From assembly GCA_023391625.1 (NCBI GenBank), contig JAEWAN010000033.1, positions 62,001 to 126,000 of the forward strand: a DNA stretch of 64,000 bases. Reading direction: 5' to 3'. The DNA is from Bacteroidota bacterium (GTDB taxonomy: Bacteria; Bacteroidota; Bacteroidia; Bacteroidales; Paludibacteraceae). Both the position numbers and the translations under genes were made by a program. Below, one piece after another: positions 59,662-64,000 of this stretch (position 1 is the stretch's first letter; the number at the start of each line of letters is the position of its first letter). The notes below the pieces were generated by a model, which had not been told where the DNA came from, searched no databases, and saw only the letters and a list, made by a program, of their open reading frames with translations.

Positions 59662-60822
59662 TTACCTCCACTTCATATTTTTCTTGCGTGATTTTCCCGT
59701 TAGCAGTACATACAAGCTTAAAAGTGGTAAGAATATATCAAAAAGTAACAAACTGCCTACATAGGTGCGACCTAAAAACAGTTTTGACGACCGGTTTACA
59801 ATAACAAACTGCATAATATAACGCAGCAAGAACAATGCTAATGCAGCCAAAACAACATTTAGGCTCCCCAGGAACATTATTAAAACGAAAAAAAGATAGA
59901 ATGCTCCCCTGCAAACAGGCTCTATACCGATATTAAGTTTTGTTGATTTCTTATAATATGCAGAAGAAGAAAGATGCCGTATCTTCTGATAATACCAATT
60001 CTTAAATGTCTTTTTAGGTACAGACCATGTAATACTTTCCGAAGAAATTTCAGCCCTCGTATTTTCACCACAACTGGCCTTATTCACCATTAAATCATCG
60101 TCACCGGAAAGCAAATTCAGACTGGAACTAAAACCTTTTTCCCGAAAAAACACACTTTTTCGATAAGCCAGGTTCCTTCCTACTCCCATATATGGTTTTC
60201 CGGCAAAAGCCATCCCCATATATTGCAAATTAATAAACAATGTATCATAAGTAATCAGATGATTCAACATTGTTTTTTCTTCTTCGTATGCCCCATATCC
60301 CAATACAAAATCCGTCTGTGGAGTAAAATTACGTACCATTTTGTCAATCCATAAATTACTTTGAGGATAACAATCGGCATCGGTGAAAAGCAAAAGATCA
60401 TACTTGGCTGCTTTTACTCCCAGAGTAATAGCGAGCTTTTTTGTACTGATGTTTTTCGTTCCTTTAGGGACGAAAGTAGTATGAAGATAAGGATATTTTT
60501 CTTTCAGTGCTTTACACACATCCTCCGTTCCATCTTCCGAAGCATCGTTTATAACAATGACCTCAAATTCCGGATAATCCTGCTCCAAAATCTGAACAAG
60601 GAATTTACGCAAATTATCTTCCTCGTCCTTGGCCGCGATAATAACCGAAACCGGAGGCTTATCCATAGAATAACTCACCTTCCCTTTATTCCGGCGTCTG
60701 TTTTGCCGTAGAACTCCAGCAATATAACGCAAATAGAAGTACAGTTGGTAAGCAAATGCGACCAGAAGAACAGCCAAAAGGAATAGTTCTACCCAGGAAT
60801 ATATATGACCAAACAATTCCAT
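59662..60822 (-). CDS. membrane glycosyltransferase family 2
   Basis: A 386-residue GT2 with one N-terminal helix (about 8-33) and two or three C-terminal helices (310-378). Catalytic motifs are PPVSVIIAAKDEEDNLRKFLVQIL, EVIVINDASEDGTEDV and LLLFTDADCYPQ (the DxD motif). The Q-R-W-like segment is YYQKIRHLSSS. It is 81 bases downstream of lysA on the same strand. Substrate unknown; it could act in cell surface glycan or lipid modification. Confidence 0.9.
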   Translation of the reverse strand: MELFGHIYSWVELFLLAVLLVAFAYQLYFYLRYIAGVLRQNRRRNKGKVSYSMDKPPVSVIIAAKDEEDNLRKFLVQILEQDYPEFEVIVINDASEDGTEDVCKALKEKYPYLHTTFVPKGTKNISTKKLAITLGVKAAKYDLLLFTDADCYPQSNLWIDKMVRNFTPQTDFVLGYGAYEEEKTMLNHLITYDTLFINLQYMGMAFAGKPYMGVGRNLAYRKSVFFREKGFSSSLNLLSGDDDLMVNKASCGENTRAEISSESITWSVPKKTFKNWYYQKIRHLSSSAYYKKSTKLNIGIEPVCRGAFYLFFVLIMFLGSLNVVLAALALFLLRYIMQFVIVNRSSKLFLGRTYVGSLLLFDIFLPLLSLYVLLTGKSRKKNMKWR

Positions 60823-60880
60823 ATTTACTTAAATCCGGAACAGGAAAGATTGACGATAATTGTGTATATGAGTTTCAGAC

Positions 60881-60920
60881 AAAAAAATTTAGAAGTGATG
60901 AACTTATAAAAGCTCATCAC
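60881..60920 (-). terminator. possible terminator at the lysA stop
   Basis: GTGATGA (on either arm) pairs around the lysA stop region, and a run of seven T follows on the minus strand. Weak stem. Confidence 0.45.
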
Positions 60921-62064
60921 TGGTATATGCTTTAGGCAATCTCCTCAGGTTATACTGTGATGCCATGATTTCCCCGTATGCACCGGCAGAACGTAAAGCG
61001 ATAAGATCGCCTCTTTTTGTCCCATTCAGTTCATAAGCCTTGGCAAAGGTATCGGAAGATTCACAAATAGGGCCTACAACATCATATTTTTCCACGGGTA
61101 AATCAGAGCTCAAATTCTCAATACGATGGTAAGCCTGGTATAAAGTAGGACGTATCAAATCCGTAAACCCCGCATCCAGAATTGCAAACTGTTTAGCAGC
61201 CCCCTGTTTTACATACAGTACCCTTGATATCAGGCTACCGCACTGAGCCACAATGGCCCGTCCCAATTCAAAATGCAGTGTCTGCCCCGGGTGTAATTTC
61301 AAGTGAGTACGGAATACATCAAAATAAGATTTGAAATCCGGAATCGGGAATTGGTTAGGATTTTCATAATCAATACCTAAACCTCCGCCTACATTCACAT
61401 GCTCCAGAATTATACGGCGTGATGCAAAATAATCCTGTATTTCATTCACCCTCACACACAAGCTCTGGAAAGAAGTCATATCCGTGATTTGTGAACCTAT
61501 ATGAAAATGAATACCTACCAATTTTACATTCTTCAAATCAGCCAAAAGGTCTATAATGCCATCCAAATCGGCCATATTAATACCGAATTTATTCTCATTC
61601 AGTCCGGTAGTTATATAATGATGAGTATTGGCATTAACATTCGGATTGATACGAAAAGCCACCTGTGCTACTTTATTCTTTTTAGCCGCCAGTTCATTGA
61701 TAACCTGTAATTCAGGTACTGACTCCACATTAAAGCAGAAGATATCGTTATCCAACCCTAAATTAATTTCCCAGTCAGCTTTTCCCACCCCGGCAAAAAC
61801 TATTTTTTCCGGAGCGATACCAGCCTTTAAAGCTGCTTCAACCTCTCCCCCGCTTACACAATCCGCACCAAATCCGGCATTTCTGATTTCTCTCAACACG
61901 CTTGGATTCACATTGGCTTTAAATGCATAGTGTACATTAAAATCACTTTTTTCTATATTTTTCTGTACCTCTTTCAGTGTAGCTCTTAACAGGTCTAAAT
62001 CGTAATAATAAAAAGGAGTTTCAAGTGCTTCAAACTTACGAACAGGATAATTAGCTTTTAACAT
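60904..62064 (-). CDS. lysA: diaminopimelate decarboxylase
   Basis: The last step of lysine synthesis, 386 residues, PLP-dependent (fold III). HYAFKANVNPSVLREIRNAGFGADCVSGGEVEAALKAG has the PLP Lys near residue 49. Other motifs are KFGINMADL, LVGIHFHIGSQITD with His, HVNVGGGLGIDYENP, and LHFELGRAIVAQCGSLISRVLYVK. The C-terminal part has GPICESSDTFAKAYELN with the catalytic Cys. Lies downstream of lysC with 75 bases between, which contain a terminator-like hairpin. Confidence 0.95.
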   Translation of the reverse strand: MLKANYPVRKFEALETPFYYYDLDLLRATLKEVQKNIEKSDFNVHYAFKANVNPSVLREIRNAGFGADCVSGGEVEAALKAGIAPEKIVFAGVGKADWEINLGLDNDIFCFNVESVPELQVINELAAKKNKVAQVAFRINPNVNANTHHYITTGLNENKFGINMADLDGIIDLLADLKNVKLVGIHFHIGSQITDMTSFQSLCVRVNEIQDYFASRRIILEHVNVGGGLGIDYENPNQFPIPDFKSYFDVFRTHLKLHPGQTLHFELGRAIVAQCGSLISRVLYVKQGAAKQFAILDAGFTDLIRPTLYQAYHRIENLSSDLPVEKYDVVGPICESSDTFAKAYELNGTKRGDLIALRSAGAYGEIMASQYNLRRLPKAYTSDELL

Positions 62065-62093
62065 TGTCCAAAGGAGTTTAAAATATGGATAAG

Positions 62094-62128
62094 AAAAAAA
62101 GAGAAGTTAAGAAATCCTTAACTTCTCT
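62094..62128 (-). terminator. intercistronic terminator between lysC and lysA
   Basis: GAGAAGTTAAG pairs with CTTAACTTCTC around a five-base loop. On the minus strand it ends in seven or more T. It lies 12 bases after the lysC stop and 30 bases before the lysA start. Confidence 0.85.
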
Positions 62129-62139
62129 GAAGAATATCT

Positions 62140-63453
62140 CTACTGGAATAAATCACTACTTAAAGCAACCAACGCTCTCTTCTTGTCTTCCGCATTGATC
62201 AGGAACGACACATTATACTGGCTTCCTCCATAGGATATCATACGGATAGGAATATCTTTCAATGCGTTTACTATTTTCGATTCAAACCCTATGTTATTAT
62301 AAGGCAAGTCTCCTACCACGCATATGATCACCATGTCAGAATCTACCGTTACAGTTCCGAATTTTTTCAGATCATTCACGATTTCGTCCAGATGTTTTGT
62401 ATTGTCAATCGTAACGGAAACCCCTACTTCAGAAGTAGTAACCATATCAATCGGAGTACGGTATGATTCAAATATTTCAAAAACCTTCCGTAAGAAACCG
62501 TAAGCTAATAACATACGTCCGGATTTAATCTTAATGGAGGTTATATTGTCTTTAGCTGCCACAGCTTTGATTTTACCTTTATCAATCTGGTTGGAAATCA
62601 AAGTACCCGGTGCCGTAGGCTCCATGGTATTAAGCAACCGTACTGGGATATTATTCAGTTTAGCCGGTAAAATACAAGTAGGATGAAGAATTTTAGCTCC
62701 GAAATAAGCAAGCTCGGCAGCTTCTTCGAAATGCAACATACGTACCGGTTTTGTTCCTTCCACAAAACGAGGGTCATTGTTGTGCATACCGTCAATATCC
62801 GTCCATATCTGAATTTCCTTCGCATTCACCGCAGCACCAATCAAAGAAGCGCTATAGTCGCTGCCTCCACGTTGCAGGTTATCTATCTCACCATAGAAGT
62901 TACGACAAATGTAACCCTGGGTAATCAGCAGGTCGGCACATCCGTGTTCCTCCAGTTGTTTTGCCAGATGTTCTGCTATGTATGCAGTATCAGGTTCTGA
63001 ATTTTTATCTATACGCATATATTCCAGGGCAGGAAGCAATGCGCTGCTCTGTCCGGATTCCTGTAAATAAAGGTGGAACATCGTAGTAGATAAAAGTTCT
63101 CCCTGAGCCAGGATAGCCTTTTCTTCAAAAAGGGTGAACACTGCCTTGGAAAAAGAACGAATATATTCAAAATGAGAAGAAATAATATCAGTACATTCTT
63201 TTTTATATTTTTCAGTAGAAAACAATTCATCAATCGTGCTGATGTATTTTTGTTCTAATGTATTAATTTTTTCCAATGCACCGGCTGTATTGTTTTTGTA
63301 GAAATAATCCGAGATTTCTACTAAACTGTTAGTCGTTCCGGACATTGCGGACAAGACAACAATTTTCTGATCGCCGTCACTTATTAACTTTGCAACTTCT
63401 TTCATGCGGGCGGCAGAACCTACGGATGTTCCGCCAAATTTTAATACTTTCAT
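62140..63453 (-). CDS. lysC: aspartate kinase
   Basis: The first step of the aspartate family amino acid pathway, 437 residues, monofunctional. Motifs are MKVLKFGGTSVGSAARMKEVAKLI with the catalytic Lys, VVLSAMSGTTNSLVEI, ITQGYICR, LQRGGSDYSASLIGAAVNAKEIQIWTDIDGMHNNDPR and EEAAELAYFGAKILHP. Two ACT domains follow (about 300-437: SIKIKSGRMLLAYGFLRKVFEIF, ADMVI-type strand), for allosteric inhibition. The start is at 63453, with a TATTTTTG -7 box upstream (63505-63498). Confidence 0.95.
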   Translation of the reverse strand: MKVLKFGGTSVGSAARMKEVAKLISDGDQKIVVLSAMSGTTNSLVEISDYFYKNNTAGALEKINTLEQKYISTIDELFSTEKYKKECTDIISSHFEYIRSFSKAVFTLFEEKAILAQGELLSTTMFHLYLQESGQSSALLPALEYMRIDKNSEPDTAYIAEHLAKQLEEHGCADLLITQGYICRNFYGEIDNLQRGGSDYSASLIGAAVNAKEIQIWTDIDGMHNNDPRFVEGTKPVRMLHFEEAAELAYFGAKILHPTCILPAKLNNIPVRLLNTMEPTAPGTLISNQIDKGKIKAVAAKDNITSIKIKSGRMLLAYGFLRKVFEIFESYRTPIDMVTTSEVGVSVTIDNTKHLDEIVNDLKKFGTVTVDSDMVIICVVGDLPYNNIGFESKIVNALKDIPIRMISYGGSQYNVSFLINAEDKKRALVALSSDLFQ

Positions 63454-63497
63454 TGCTTTTACTAAAAAATTGTTGGATTATTTTTTAAAATTGACTG

Positions 63498-63505
63498 CAA
63501 AAATA
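63498..63505 (-). promoter_or_regulatory. -7 box of lysC
   Basis: TATTTTTG on the minus strand, 44 bases before the lysC ATG. No -33 match at the normal spacing. Confidence 0.45.
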
Positions 63506-63601
63506 GCACTTTTTTCTGATACTTACTGACTTTTCAACCGAGAATCCGTAAAAAGTAAAAACTATCCGGCGAATTTATTTTAGAGACAGTCCTCCCTTTA
63601 C

Positions 63602-63632
63602 ATTGCCAATAGAGAATAATTTACTAATTTTG
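63602..63632 (+). promoter_or_regulatory. promoter of the acetyl-CoA hydrolase/transferase gene
   Basis: ATTG at 63602-63605 (one base off TTTG), 19 bases, TAATTTTG at 63625-63632. Leader of about 20 bases to the ATG at 63659. Confidence 0.65.
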
Positions 63633-63658
63633 TGCTTGATTTAAAAATCTAAGTAATT

Positions 63659-64000
63659 ATGCACCAAACTTATAAATTTGTTACTGCTGATGAAGCCGCT
63701 GCTTATATCAACAACGGTGATATAGTGGGATTTAGCGGTTTTACACCTGCCGGCGCGCCTAAAGCTGTTTCACAGGCCATTGCCAAGCGGGCGGAAGCAC
63801 TTCATGCCGAAGGAAAAGAATTCAAAATAGGAATGTACACTGGAGCCTCTACGGGCGACTCTCTCGACGGAGTCCTTGCACGTGCCAAAGCCATTTCATT
63901 CCGGACACCATATCAATCAAATAAAGACTTACGTGCTGCGTTAAACAGTAACGAAGCATCATATTTCGATATGCACCTTTCCACTTTGGCGCAGGAATTA
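63659..64000 (+). CDS. acetyl-CoA hydrolase/CoA-transferase, 3' end outside the window
   Basis: The visible 114 codons run to the window edge without a stop. They read HQTYKFVTADEAAAYINNGD, IVGFSGFTPAGAPKAVSQAI, AKRAEALHAEGKEFKIGMYTGA, STGDSLDGVLARAKAISFRT, then a PYQSNKDLRAALNSNEASYF segment. This is the start of the acetyl-CoA hydrolase/transferase family (succinyl-CoA:acetate CoA-transferase type, about 500 residues when complete). It swaps CoA between acetate and succinate, fitting a succinate/acetate fermenter together with the fumarase and 2-oxoacid oxidoreductase in this window. Confidence 0.93.
   Translation, partial: MHQTYKFVTADEAAAYINNGDIVGFSGFTPAGAPKAVSQAIAKRAEALHAEGKEFKIGMYTGASTGDSLDGVLARAKAISFRTPYQSNKDLRAALNSNEASYFDMHLSTLAQEL

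Noticed and set aside
62129..63660. Lysine riboswitch ahead of lysC
   Set aside because: The intergenic region of about 200 bases shared with the divergent CoA-transferase gene shows only promoter-like elements and no L-box pattern.
1..64000. CRISPR array, prophage, insertion sequence or integrase
   Set aside because: No regularly spaced long repeats, no transposase or phage genes and no flanking terminal repeats were seen on either strand.

Overview
The window is a stretch of chromosome from an anaerobic member of the Bacteroidales. Three things point there. Promoters have the Bacteroidetes form (TTTG near -33, TAnnTTTG near -7), for example at the SRP RNA, rpmE and ECF sigma genes. The primary sigma factor is short and lacks region 1.1. 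Several exported proteins end in type IX secretion (T9SS) sorting domains. Central metabolism (class I fumarase, a four-subunit 2-oxoacid:ferredoxin oxidoreductase, an acetyl-CoA hydrolase/CoA-transferase at the right edge) fits a fermentative anaerobe making succinate or acetate. I cannot name the genus from sequence alone. Base composition is AT-rich and looks even, with no prophage, transposase, integrase or CRISPR array.

Layout. 1-5.1 kb: the end of a surface polysaccharide locus on the plus strand (CDP-glycerol-type transferase, UDP-galactopyranose mutase, GT4, DegT/DnrJ aminotransferase, PglC-like initiating sugar transferase). 5.1-8.4 kb: glgB, a YhcH-family gene and a DUF2461 gene on the minus strand. 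8.4-14.7 kb: housekeeping genes (pheS, rpoD-like sigma, HtrA/Deg protease, enolase, tRNA-Thr with SRP RNA). 14.8-16.1 kb: a DUF4465 lipoprotein under a cobalamin riboswitch. 16.1-21.2 kb: cytidine deaminase, GH73-LysM hydrolase, DUF721, AraC regulator, truA, EamA transporter, L31. 21.3-26.4 kb: an iron/siderophore module resembling XusABC (PepSY protein, DUF4374 lipoprotein, TonB receptor). 26.8-28.4 kb: fumarase.

28.7-36.7 kb is an accessory glycan-related block: a T9SS-exported GH128-like protein, a galM lipoprotein, rhaM and a T9SS-exported FIVAR-repeat protein. A truncated flotillin-like (floA) remnant follows. 37-49.7 kb is housekeeping again: dnaB, ispE, DoxX, a GHL10 hydrolase, YihY, the RNase P RNA, crcB, the kor/vor operon, DUF5063, a RNase D-like exonuclease and an RlmI-like methyltransferase. 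49.8-57.9 kb is a second exported-protein block: ECF sigma factor, a 61-residue protein, two T9SS cargo proteins and a large LamG/Ig/GH43 protein. 58-64 kb: YbaK, a DUF4251 lipoprotein, a Nudix hydrolase, GT2, lysA, lysC and the start of an acetyl-CoA hydrolase/transferase.

Most notable signals: tandem direct repeats with 20-21 bp spacing at matching promoter positions ahead of the two T9SS genes of the first block; the riboswitch-controlled stand-alone DUF4465 lipoprotein; intercistronic terminators inside the xus-like and lysC-lysA gene pairs; the floA remnant butted against a terminator; and nested palindromes in the pheS leader. No clearly new multi-gene system could be proven from the sequence. 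The two exported-protein blocks are the best candidates.
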